A stretch of 64,000 nucleotides of DNA, taken from assembly GCA_002300355.1 (NCBI GenBank), contig NSGV01000003.1, forward strand, positions 806,001 to 870,000, written 5' to 3'. This document shows positions 24,522-32,449 of the stretch, one piece after another. Position 1 is the first letter of the stretch. Each line of letters opens with the position of its first letter. This DNA is from Streptomyces sp. TLI_235. GTDB lineage: Bacteria > Actinomycetota > Actinomycetes > Streptomycetales > Streptomycetaceae. Below the pieces are notes generated by a model that was not told the origin of the DNA, did not search any database, and saw nothing but the letters and a program-made list of their open reading frames with translations. The position numbers and the translations under genes are program-made.

Positions 24522-24889
24522 TCCTGAACGTCGACCTCGCCTGGATCCTCGAGGTGGCCGAGCGGGCCGGGGTGGGTGATCCGGCACCGGTGGACTACGG
24601 GGTGGCGATCGCCGCCGTCGAACGGCACCGGGCGGTGGTCGCGGGGCACGACGTCTACGACGGGCCGTTCGCGCGGGCTGCGGCGCTCGCCCACACGCTG
24701 GGCCGGCTGCCGTGGCTGGAGCGCTCCAACCTCCGGGTGGCCGTGGCCGTCGCGCACGGCTACCTGCTCGCGACCGGGGTCGCGGTGAAGCTGGACCAGG
24801 ATCGCGTGAGCGCCGTCGCCGGTGAACTCCGGCGCCCCGACTCCACTGCGGCCGACCTGGCCACCGCCCTCCGGACCTGGACGACCTGA
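24518..24889 (+). CDS. Fic/Doc-like toxin component with divergent active site
   Basis: A 123-residue helical protein placed directly after the ribbon-helix-helix gene. The layout (YGVAIAAVERHRAVVAG, then a helix RAAALAHTL, then LPWLERSNLRVAVAVAHGYLLATG) follows Doc toxins, but the Fic motif HPFxDGNxR is replaced by LPWLERSNLR at residues 64-73: the catalytic histidine is Leu and the anion-hole GN is changed. Canonical Fic proteins transfer AMP or phosphate to proteins; this form may be inactive, use another chemistry, or act by binding. Similar divergent forms occur with such antitoxins in Streptomyces. Confidence 0.75.
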   Translation: MILNVDLAWILEVAERAGVGDPAPVDYGVAIAAVERHRAVVAGHDVYDGPFARAAALAHTLGRLPWLERSNLRVAVAVAHGYLLATGVAVKLDQDRVSAVAGELRRPDSTAADLATALRTWTT

Positions 24890-25007
24890 TCCCGGACGAC
24901 CTGATCCCGGCACGGCCGCCCGCACGTCGACCTTCCGGCAGTCGACTTGACGGTGCGTCGGAGTAATCGCTTGCTTCGCGGACGGCCGTCCCGAACGATC
25001 TCGCTCC

Positions 25008-25484
25008 ATGACGAGCACCGCTGCGCGGCACCCCTCGACCCTCCCCCGCCCCGTCGCGTTGGTGACCGGCTCCGCACAGTCGGCATCGGCGCGGCCGTCA
25101 CCCGACAACTCGCCGCCTCCGGCTGGGACGTCGGACTCACCCACTGGACCCCGTACGACCGGCGCATGGCCTGGGGCGCCGAGCCCGGGGCGACGGACGC
25201 GATCACCGCCGCGCTCGCGGAGCACGGCGCGGCCGGCTGGGCGGTCGAGGCCGATCTCGCCGAATCCCGGCGCACCCGCACGCGTCTTCGACGAGGTCGA
25301 GCGAAACGTCGGCTGGATGTCCGACGAGGTGCGGGCCGAGGTGCTCGCCGGAACCCCGCTCGGCCGCCTCGGCTCCTCTCAGGACACCGCGCACCTGGTG
25401 GACTTCCTGTGCTCACCCCGCGGCCGGTGGGTCAACGGTCAACTCCTGGTGAGCGACGGCGGGTTCAGCCGCCGTACCGGCTGA
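25008..25484 (+). pseudogene. SDR oxidoreductase remnant (frameshifts plus internal deletion)
   Basis: The start MTSTAARHPSTLPRPVALVTGSA (Rossmann entry) is in one frame, then after about 25080 the sequence continues as GIGAAVTRQLAASGWDVGLTHW in another frame, and from about 25270 as ARVFDEVERNVG directly joined to GWMSDEVRAEVLAGTPLGRLG and the C-terminal VNGQLLVSDGGF. The central 100-120 residues, including the catalytic Ser, Tyr and Lys, are missing. The ends are well preserved. Not functional as an oxidoreductase. Confidence 0.82.
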
Positions 25485-25502
25485 TCCGGGGCTCCGGAGG
25501 GG

Positions 25503-26609
25503 TCACGCCCAGTCGGGCAGCAGCGAAGGGCTGCGGGACTCCACCATCGCCGGGTCGCTGGACACCCGGCCCGTTCCGCCGCCGTGGAGGCGGAGCGCGG
25601 CCGAGACCTGCGCCCGGGCGAATCCCGCGGCCGGGCAGCGGCGCGCGCCGAGGCCGAACGGCATGAACCAGTACGGCCGGGAGGTGTGCCGCCACCGGTC
25701 GGGCCGGAACGACTCGGGCTGCTGCCAGCCGCGTCGGTGGCGGTGGATCAGCCACGGGCTCACGACGACGAGATCCCCGAGGTCGAACGGCAGGACTCCG
25801 CGCGTCTCGACGACGGTACGCGCGATCATGAAGCTCGGCGGGTACAGCCGGAGCACCTCGTCGACCGCCGAGGGCGGCGCGCCGGGCCGTACCCCGAGCG
25901 AGATGGCGCTGAGCGTCGCCGCGGTGGTGCTCCCCCAGCCGGCCAGGACCATCGCCCGCAGCTCCTCGGCGATCCGATCGACCGTCCATCCGTCGGCCGC
26001 GAGAGTGCGCAGGAAGGCGGAGTCCGACCCCGAAACGAGTCCCGTCACGTACCGCAGCAGGCCGTCGCCGGGAACGCCGGGGCCGCTGGCTCCGGTCATG
26101 CCTGAGCGTCCGGCCGGGGCCGGACTCTCCAGGACGGACCAGGTGCGGTGGACGAGCGAGCGGAGGAGAGCGCCGTCCACCGAGCCGGGGGCCTGCCCGG
26201 TGACCTGGGCGAGCATGGCCGAGGCCACCGCCTCGGTCACCCGGGCCGCGGGGGCCGGGAAGCCCCCGTGCGGCAGCGCGGCCCGCAGGTGGCCGATCAC
26301 CGCGTCCCGGTCCCCGGCCGCCGCGGTCATCGCCCGCACCAGCCGCCGCTTCACACCGCGCACGCGCTCGCCGTGCATCGCTCCGACCCCGCCCAGCAGC
26401 CGCTGGGAGTGCTCGGGGCGCGACTTCCGGCCGACCGAGGACGTGAGGAGGAGGCGGGCCGGCGACAGGTCGCCGACAAGCCAGCCGGGGCGGCCGCCGA
26501 AGTCGCAGCGGACCATCGGTTCCACCGGGCCGGTGCCGTACGCCCTGATCGCCTCGAACAGCTCCGGGCGGTGGGCCAGCGACAGGTCCGGGAAGCTGCT
26601 CGGCGTCAC
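25503..26609 (-). CDS. Cytochrome P450 of a putative peptide-tailoring cluster
   Basis: A 368-residue P450, somewhat short but with all key motifs: an HGERVRGVKRRL C-helix element near 79-90, the I-helix AGWGSTTA at 223-230 with Thr, ExxR at Glu251-Arg254, and the heme loop FGLGARRCPAAG with Cys325. GTG 26609 overlaps the stop of the dioxygenase gene by four bases, so they are co-translated. No ferredoxin gene is adjacent. In this setting it most likely oxidises the product of the peptide/PP-loop/dioxygenase set. The family call is firm, the substrate unknown. Confidence 0.9.
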   Translation of the reverse strand: MTPSSFPDLSLAHRPELFEAIRAYGTGPVEPMVRCDFGGRPGWLVGDLSPARLLLTSSVGRKSRPEHSQRLLGGVGAMHGERVRGVKRRLVRAMTAAAGDRDAVIGHLRAALPHGGFPAPAARVTEAVASAMLAQVTGQAPGSVDGALLRSLVHRTWSVLESPAPAGRSGMTGASGPGVPGDGLLRYVTGLVSGSDSAFLRTLAADGWTVDRIAEELRAMVLAGWGSTTAATLSAISLGVRPGAPPSAVDEVLRLYPPSFMIARTVVETRGVLPFDLGDLVVVSPWLIHRHRRGWQQPESFRPDRWRHTSRPYWFMPFGLGARRCPAAGFARAQVSAALRLHGGGTGRVSSDPAMVESRSPSLLPDWA

Positions 26610-27520
26610 GCCGCGTCCGCCTCTCGTCCGGCCCGGCCCGGACGTCCCGGCCGGTGGTCGTCCCCGGGGCGGTGCGGCAACGGCGTCTCGGGGAGACCGC
26701 CGACCTTGAACCGCAGCAGGGTCCGGGCGCTGGGCCGGGGAATGGCCGGGCCCCGGTGCAGCGCCGCGTGGTTGTCGAAGACCAGCACCCGGGCCGGGGC
26801 GACCACGGCCTCGTACCACTGCGGCACGGCGGCGAGCCGCCGTTCCAACTCCCGGCCGGCCGCGGCGCCCGGGGTGCCGCCCGTGAGGAAGGCGTCGAGG
26901 GCCGGCCGGAACCAGCGCGGGACCTCGCCGCGGACGGGCGCGTGCAGCGGAGCGAGCCCGGGGTAGCGCGTCCGCCAGGAGACCTCCTCGTGCCGCAGGA
27001 CGGAAGGCAGGACGCCGCCGTCCGCCCGGTCCTCGTCGACGAAGGCCCAGGGCAGGACGCTCGTCGCCGGCTCGTGCAGCTCGGGGTCCTCGCGCAGCAG
27101 CCCGAGGATCGTCCACCGATTGGGCAGGGCCCAGGGCGTGCTGTCGGTGTGCCAGGTCTGCTCGTAGCGGTCGACGCCCCCGGTCGGGACCTCGGAGACC
27201 GGGCCGCCGAGCGTCGCGCTCGCCGGGTGGTCGTGGCGGCCGAGGAGGTCGCCGAGGACCGACACCACGGCGAGCATGAGACCCGGGCCGGGGAGCGTGA
27301 CGGCGGCGCAGCGGGACGGGCCGGCGAGCGTGTCGGCGAGGGACGTGCGGAAGTCCGCGGTCTCCGTGGCGGAGTCCAGGTCGGCGAGCAGGCCGGTGTC
27401 CCTGGCGGCGCGCAGCCCCTTGAGGAGGGTCCCGGGCGTATCCGCGGGCCAGTCGGCGAGCAGGGCCGCCCATGCGGGTGGCACCGGCACGGCGGGGACG
27501 GTCAGGGGTGCGAGCGGCAT
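26606..27520 (-). CDS. TauD/TfdA-type Fe(II)/2-oxoglutarate dioxygenase
   Basis: A 304-residue protein with the facial triad of the family: His124 and Asp126 in WHTDSTPW and His255 in NHAALHRGPAI, followed by Arg266/Arg270 (RPSARTLLRFK) for 2-oxoglutarate. A related helical N-terminus of about 70 residues precedes the jelly roll. It would hydroxylate or desaturate an unactivated carbon. It lies 16 bases downstream of the PP-loop ATPase gene and overlaps the P450 gene, so it belongs to the same operon. Confidence 0.88.
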   Translation of the reverse strand: MPLAPLTVPAVPVPPAWAALLADWPADTPGTLLKGLRAARDTGLLADLDSATETADFRTSLADTLAGPSRCAAVTLPGPGLMLAVVSVLGDLLGRHDHPASATLGGPVSEVPTGGVDRYEQTWHTDSTPWALPNRWTILGLLREDPELHEPATSVLPWAFVDEDRADGGVLPSVLRHEEVSWRTRYPGLAPLHAPVRGEVPRWFRPALDAFLTGGTPGAAAGRELERRLAAVPQWYEAVVAPARVLVFDNHAALHRGPAIPRPSARTLLRFKVGGLPETPLPHRPGDDHRPGRPGRAGREADAA

Positions 27521-27536
27521 CGGTGGCGCCCCGCCC

Positions 27537-28724
27537 TCAGCCGAAGTGCCGGGCGAGGAGACGGCGTACCCGGTCGATGCTCTCCGGGCTCGCCTGGCGG
27601 GTGATGAACACGTCGAGCTCCTCGTCGTGGGTCAGCTCGCCCCAGGCGCCGTCGAGTGTTCCGGCCAGCCCGGTCAGGAGGCTGAGTCCGAGCGAGGGGT
27701 AGGCGGAGTCCGTGGCATGGGCGAGGAAGAAGGCGAGGCTCCGCTGGCGTGTGGTGTACGGGTCGCGCTCGCGGTAGTTCTCGAGGCTGAAGTGCGGGTG
27801 GCAGGCGTCGAGCAGGAGCTTCGGCGTCCTCCACACCGGCATGATCACCCGGTGTGCGCCCAGCGGGCGGACGGGGTAGCGCAGCGGCCGGTTGCCGTTC
27901 ATCACCATGAACAGGGCCTCGGCGAGCAGGTCCTCGCGGTTGTAGCCGAACGCCAGGTCCGTGGCACCCCGTTCACGTGCCAGGGTCCGTGCCGTCCGGA
28001 GGATCAGGAAGGTGCCGAAGAAATGCATGGCCTCGTGGGTGAACGCCTCCCGGAAGTCCGCATACAGCTCGTCGAGACTCGTCGTGATGCCCAGCAGCGC
28101 GGAAATGTCGGACGGCTGGAGAACGCGGTGCTCGATCCCGAGGTCCTGGCACAGCACTCCGGCCCGGACGGCGGCCGCCGGCGAGAACACCGCGCCGAAG
28201 ACCAGCGTGAAGGCCAACAGCTTTTCCCGCGGCACCGTGTTCGCGAGGCCGTAGGCGAGGGCATTGCTGTCGCCGCCGCCGGATATTCCGAAAACGCATC
28301 CGGATTCCGCGACGGCATAGCTGCGGTCGAACTCCCGCACCTGGTCGATGACCATGGTGCGGGCCTCGGCGGCTCCGACCGTGGTGACCACCTCACGGGC
28401 CGTCCCGTCCGGCCGGGTGCGCATCGCGCGGAATCCGACACCTCCCTGTTGCCCGCCGCGCTCGGGAGGATCGGTCGGCAGGATCGTGGGGAAGAGCGTG
28501 TTGCGGATGGCCCGGACCACCAGCTCGTCCGCATCGGTCGGCAGGTCGGCCAGCGGGGTCGACAGCGGCACCGGTGTGGCCTCGCCGCCACGTACCAGGT
28601 ACGGCTGGAACATGGTCTCCGGCAGGCGGTTGGCGGCGAGCAGCGCACCGATCGTCAGGTCCGCCAGGCCCAGGGGCCTGGTGCTGAGGACGTCCTCCAG
28701 GTGGATGGGAAGGCGGTCGGGCAC
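27537..28724 (-). CDS. PP-loop ATPase with possible beta-grasp N-terminus
   Basis: A 395-residue protein. The ATP-pyrophosphatase signature ISGGGDSNAL is at residues 147-156, and LAFGYNREDLLAEALF further on resembles the second conserved element of TilS/TtcA-like enzymes. These enzymes adenylate a carbonyl oxygen for replacement by sulphur or nitrogen. Residues about 20-75 (LTIGALLAANRLPETMF, then DELVVRAIRN) read like a ThiS/MoaD beta-grasp domain without the terminal GlyGly. There are several cysteines and histidines but no CxxC pair typical of TtcA. It follows the 51-residue peptide gene and precedes the dioxygenase, suggesting the peptide is its substrate or scaffold. Confidence 0.8.
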   Translation of the reverse strand: MPDRLPIHLEDVLSTRPLGLADLTIGALLAANRLPETMFQPYLVRGGEATPVPLSTPLADLPTDADELVVRAIRNTLFPTILPTDPPERGGQQGGVGFRAMRTRPDGTAREVVTTVGAAEARTMVIDQVREFDRSYAVAESGCVFGISGGGDSNALAYGLANTVPREKLLAFTLVFGAVFSPAAAVRAGVLCQDLGIEHRVLQPSDISALLGITTSLDELYADFREAFTHEAMHFFGTFLILRTARTLARERGATDLAFGYNREDLLAEALFMVMNGNRPLRYPVRPLGAHRVIMPVWRTPKLLLDACHPHFSLENYRERDPYTTRQRSLAFFLAHATDSAYPSLGLSLLTGLAGTLDGAWGELTHDEELDVFITRQASPESIDRVRRLLARHFG

Positions 28725-28744
28725 GGGCGCGCTCCTCTGCTCGG

Positions 28745-28792
28745 TCTCTCCGACGGTCGGTCTCTCCGACGGTCGGTCTCTCCGGCGGTCGG
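28745..28792. repeat. Three tandem 16-bp units
   Basis: TCTCTCCGACGGTCGG occurs at 28745-28760 and 28761-28776 and with one change (A to G) at 28777-28792. Each unit carries a CCGA-CGG-TCGG mini-hairpin. The array lies between the peptide gene and the PP-loop gene and could attenuate or punctuate transcription after the peptide. Confidence 0.85.
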
Positions 28793-28854
28793 GCCCGACG
28801 CGGGGCGGTGCCCGGCGGTGCGGGCGGTACGCCCCGCGCGGGGACGGTCAGGCC

Positions 28855-29010
28855 TCAGACCTGGGCGGTGAGCGCCGAGGCGCAGAGCACGAATTCGACT
28901 CCCTCGGCCGTCATCCGGTCCATTCCCAGCTCGGGAAGCGTGGCGAACACGATCTCCGCCGGCCGCTCCACCTCCAGCATTTCCTCCGGCCGTGCCGGAC
29001 TGATGGGCAT
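28855..29010 (-). CDS. 51-residue putative RiPP precursor or scaffold peptide
   Basis: ATG 29010 is preceded at ideal distance by GGAGGAAACTC, the best ribosome site of this cluster. The peptide begins MPISPARPEEMLEVERPAEI, has an acidic, leader-like first half, and ends GVEFVLCASALTAQV with a single cysteine (Cys43). AEIVFATL (18-25) and VEFVLCASAL (38-47) look like an internal imperfect duplication. It is the first gene of a minus-strand set with a PP-loop ATPase, a dioxygenase and a P450, which is the form of a RiPP operon. No known precursor family was recognised; it could also be a carrier or degradation-tagged peptide. Confidence 0.72.
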   Translation of the reverse strand: MPISPARPEEMLEVERPAEIVFATLPELGMDRMTAEGVEFVLCASALTAQV

Positions 29011-29211
29011 GAGTTTCCTCCAGAAATCTCCGGTGTCGTACGGACAAGGAAACCTAACACGGAGAAAACCGGGCGCACCAGACCGCCCGTGAACATCATT
29101 CCGATGTGACGGGAATGAAATTCCGGAATTCTCGGGGCCGGAGATGAAGGCGTGCACAATTGGACGGGCCGCCGCGCGGGAGTCGCGTGGGAGGGGTGGT
29201 GCGAGGCCGTA

Positions 29212-29622
29212 TCAGCCCGGTCCGGACGCGGCATCCCTGGCCCGGACGAGAGCGTCCACCTGCGCGCGCAGCGCCGGCGACCAGCCCTGCGGATCGGCAT
29301 CGCAGCGGTCGCACTTCTCCCGCCAGCGGGCGAACCCGTCGGCGATGTCGTCGGCCGAGTGCACCCACTCGCCCTCGCCCGCCCTGCCGTGCCACAGCAG
29401 GCCGGGCCGGGCCGGATCCCGACAGAGGTCGAAACCGTGCAGGTACTGCAGGGGCGCGACGACCAGCGGGGCGAGGTCGACGAACGCCCCCTCGCCCTCC
29501 ACCCAGGGGGCCGCCCACGCGTGCACGGCCTCGCGGGTCACGTCACCGGCGATCAATGCCCGCCACTGCCCTGCCACTTCCGCACGGCCGGGCGGGAGCG
29601 GCGGCGCCCTCGGATCGCTCAT
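29212..29622 (-). CDS. Conserved-looking protein of unknown function
   Basis: A 136-residue, mostly helical acidic protein (AGQWRALIAGDVTREAVHAWA near the start, then LQYLHGFDLCRDPARPG and HSADDIADGFARWREKCDRC). The length and the tryptophan-rich first half suggest an immunity-like or SMI1-neighbour-type small protein common in Streptomyces, but I cannot name the family. Start ATG 29622; an earlier in-frame ATG at 29658 adds an unconserved segment. It lies upstream of the peptide cluster, about 200 bases away, which hold only A/T-rich promoter-like sequence (29040-29150). Confidence 0.6.
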   Translation of the reverse strand: MSDPRAPPLPPGRAEVAGQWRALIAGDVTREAVHAWAAPWVEGEGAFVDLAPLVVAPLQYLHGFDLCRDPARPGLLWHGRAGEGEWVHSADDIADGFARWREKCDRCDADPQGWSPALRAQVDALVRARDAASGPG

Positions 29623-29683
29623 GCCCGAACACTTCCAGCCGCGCGGACCGAGGTCCACCGAAATCCGGCGGCCAGGCCGTCGA

Positions 29684-30076
29684 TCACTTCACATGCATGG
29701 CGATGGTCCGTGCGCACTCCATCGCCTCGGCCTGCGTGGTGTCCACCTCCAGGTCATAGGCCACACCCCGGTGGACCACCTCCGCCTGGGACGCGGCCAT
29801 CCCGATGGTCCGATCGCCTCGTGCGACCTCACGGCCTGCGGCAACCGGTCCGTCGCACCTGACGCCGACCCACAGCACCTGCAGGTCGCCCAAGGCCTTC
29901 TGCCAGCGCTGCTGTGAGTCCGCTCCGTCGAGGAAGACCTCGTCGACGATGACCCGGGCGCCCGCACGGGCCATTGCGGCGATCCCCTCGATCCATGCCG
30001 CTTCCATCGTTCGGAACTCCGGCCCGACGATCACCTCTCCGTCCGGAGCGAACTCGATCCCGCCGTCCGACCCCTG
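29684..30076 (-). pseudogene. Chloramphenicol-phosphotransferase-like kinase lacking its P-loop
   Basis: The frame encodes the C-terminal two thirds of a CPT-type kinase: GIEFAPDGEVIVGPEFR, MARAGARVIVDEVFLDG and LWVGVRCDGPVAAGREVARGDR, ending ARTIAMHVK. A TGA at 30077-30079 precedes it, and the N-terminal GxxSSGKT P-loop and substrate helix are absent, so ATP cannot be bound. Upstream to 30344 no continuation was found in any frame. It appears to be a 5-prime deletion remnant. Confidence 0.75.
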
Positions 30077-30344
30077 TCACCGGCTCCTCCGCACCGAACA
30101 AGCACCGGAACTAACTCACCCTCACCTGATGCTCCGACACACCTCCTGCCAGGCCCGGCAAACACCACGGGACGACCCGGGGCAACGCCGACCTGCTCCG
30201 ATTGGAGCCCACCAGTGGTCGACGTCTCCCCACGGCCGCAGGCTGGCCTACGCGTAGTGCCTGCCCGAACCATGCCGCGGCGGGCCGAACCACGCGGCGT
30301 GGGGCCGGCCGGGGCGGCCGGGGACGTCGGAGAGAGGGGATCAC

Positions 30345-30996
30345 ATGGCCGAACAGGGCATCAGCCCGGGTGTCCTGCCGTCCGTTCGCGGAATCGTCAG
30401 GTTCGTACGAATGCGGGCGCAGCACCGGTACGCACGGCGACGCTGCCGGGGCACGCCCACCGGGGTGGCGCTCGTCGCAGCCGGTCTGGCCTTCCTGGGT
30501 GCGGTCGGCCCCACACCGAGCAGCGCCGTGTCACCACCCGTCCGTGAGTCCCTGTCAGGAGGTCCGGAGCGGTTCGTTCCCGGTCCCTGCCCGAAGACGC
30601 CCGAGCCGGTCCCCGGGCGCTGCGGCGTCCTGGAGGTGCCCGAGAACCGCTCCCACCACGGCGGGCGGACCATCCGGTTGGCCGTCGCGATCATTCCGGC
30701 CACGTCGGCGACGCCGGCCCCGCACCGCCGTCCAGCGGGTGGCCACCGCCAGCAACGTACCGACGCTCATCGTCTCCGGAACCTTCGACGCGAAGACCGG
30801 TGCGAGCTGGGGACCGTACACGGGCCGGACGCTGCCCCGCTCGACCGCCGTGCGGATTCCCGGAATCGGCCACTTCGTGGTCCCCCAGTCGCCCTGCGCG
30901 CAGAGCGTCCTGGCCTCCTTCCTCGCACGTCCGACCGCGCCCGACACCGGTTGCGTGGCAGGACTCGCGCCGAAACCGTTCACCATCACCCCCTGA
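30345..30996 (+). pseudogene. Secreted alpha/beta hydrolase with its core deleted (copy 1)
   Basis: The N-terminal part (ATG 30345) has a signal-like hydrophobic stretch and the entry CPKTPEPVPGRCGVLEVPENR of tripeptidyl-aminopeptidase-like hydrolases, then near 30715 the frame changes and the sequence jumps to the C-terminal region, VPTLIVSGTFDAKTGASWG, GIGHFVV and the TAP-like tail ending at 30996. The nucleophile GxSxG region, about 250 residues, is missing. It is followed by a second similar remnant. Confidence 0.78.
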
Positions 30997-31008
30997 CCCG
31001 GAGACAAC

Positions 31009-31405
31009 ATGACGTCCACCCGCCCACCCCACCACCGGCGCCTCGTGCGGCGGCTCCGGACCACGCGTGGCCCAGGCTCCGCTGCTCGCCTGGCTGCACG
31101 CGGACTGCCGCGCCTGGGATGTCCCCGCGGCACCGCGCTCGGTCCGGAACGCGACGCGGAGCGACATCCCGACGCTCCTCCTGTCGGGCGGGTTCGACTC
31201 TCAGACCGCACCGAGCAGCGGGCCGTACGCGGCCCGCACGCTGAGCCGGTCCACCGAAGTCACCGTCCGCTACGTCGCCCATGTGGTCTTCGCCCACTCG
31301 TCGTGTGCGCAGACGATCACCCGCTCGTTCTTCGACACTCCGACCGCGCCGAACACGGGATGCCTCGCAGGTCTCCAGCCTCCCGAGTTCGAGATCGCAC
31401 CGTAG
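31009..31405 (+). pseudogene. Alpha/beta hydrolase C-terminal remnant (copy 2)
   Basis: From about 31067 the frame reads LLAWLHADCRAWDVP, IPTLLLSGGFDSQTAPSSG, and a SSCAQTITRSFFDTPTAPNTGCL tail that parallels copy 1 (VPTLIVSGTFDAKTG, SPCAQSVLASFLARPTAPDTGC). Only the last 110 residues of the hydrolase are present; the triad histidine position has an altered context (YVAHVVFAH). The two remnants are paralogous and adjacent, suggesting decay of a duplicated pair. Confidence 0.72.
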
Positions 31406-31451
31406 GGCGCATCCCGGCCGCCCCTTCCGGTCAGCGCACTAGGGTGCTCGG

Positions 31452-32351
31452 ATGATCGGGGTTCCGGAGAGGTTCGTGCGGACGACGGTCGAGCGCGAGG
31501 GTGGGCCCGGCCGGGCGTGGGTCGCGCATCTGCCCTCGCTGGTCGACGAACTTCTCCAGGCCTGGAACTGCACGCCCTCCGGGCCGGTGGGGCACGGCGG
31601 GGTCGGGATCGTCGTCCCGGTGCGCTCGGCCGGCGGGGCGGCGGTCCTCAAGGTCTCCTTCCCGCACCCGGGGAACGTCCACGAGCCGGACGCCTTCGCG
31701 GTGTGGGGCGGCCGCGGCGCGGTCCGGCTGCACCGGCGCGACGACGCCCGCTTCGCCATGCTGCTGGAGCGGGCCGGGGCCGGCACCCTGGCCGACCATG
31801 GCGACGTCGAGGAGGCCGTGGCCGTGGCGGGCATGCTCGCCCGCAGGCTCGCCGTCCCGGCACCGCCCGGGCTGCCGCGCCTGCGCGACCTGGCTCCGGA
31901 ATGGGAGGCGGGCCTCCGCAGGGACGCCGGGCGGCTGCCGCGTCCGCTGCCCCGGCGCGTCGTCGAGGCCGCGCTCGCGACCGTCCGGGAGCTCGGCCGG
32001 GACCAGCCGGAGACGCTCGTCCACGGCGACCTGCGCTTCGGCAACGTGCTGCGGGCCGAGCGCGAGCCCTGGCTGGCCATCGACCCCAAGGGGTACGCCG
32101 GCGACCCTGCCTACGACGCGCTCACGCTGGTGCGGAGCCGTTTCGAGGACCTGCTCGCCGCCGACGACCTGGAGGCGGCCGTCCTGCGTCGGCTGGCCGT
32201 CTTCGCCGACGCCGCCGGGGTGGATCGCGAACGCGTTCGCCGCTGGGTCCAGACCCGCGCGGTGATGGCCGCCCACTGGGGCCGGGCGCACGACGATCCG
32301 GCCCGGCTGCTCGCGATCACCGACCGTGTCGCGGAGCTGCTCGTCCGGTGA
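31452..32351 (+). CDS. Aminoglycoside/hydroxyurea-type phosphotransferase (APH family)
   Basis: A 299-residue kinase with the streptomycin-6-kinase-like pattern: an N-lobe with VLKVSFPHP (ATP-binding lysine), a catalytic loop LVHGDLRFGNVL (Asp near residue 196) and the metal motif AIDPKGYAGDPAYD (Asp near 213). It would phosphorylate a small hydroxylated compound, possibly an aminoglycoside; substrate cannot be told. Start ATG 31452. It stands alone after the hydrolase remnants and before the DUF5709 gene. Confidence 0.87.
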   Translation: MIGVPERFVRTTVEREGGPGRAWVAHLPSLVDELLQAWNCTPSGPVGHGGVGIVVPVRSAGGAAVLKVSFPHPGNVHEPDAFAVWGGRGAVRLHRRDDARFAMLLERAGAGTLADHGDVEEAVAVAGMLARRLAVPAPPGLPRLRDLAPEWEAGLRRDAGRLPRPLPRRVVEAALATVRELGRDQPETLVHGDLRFGNVLRAEREPWLAIDPKGYAGDPAYDALTLVRSRFEDLLAADDLEAAVLRRLAVFADAAGVDRERVRRWVQTRAVMAAHWGRAHDDPARLLAITDRVAELLVR

Positions 32352-32449
32352 GCACGCCGCCCGTCCCGACGGGTGCAAGGCGGCTGGCGCCGGGTACACG
32401 CGCCCACCGGGGAGTACGGTCGGGAGCAGGGCACGAGCAGGAGGTCACG

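Noticed and set aside
28745..28792. CRISPR or iteron origin
   Set aside because: Only three contiguous 16-bp units, no spacers, no replication gene nearby.
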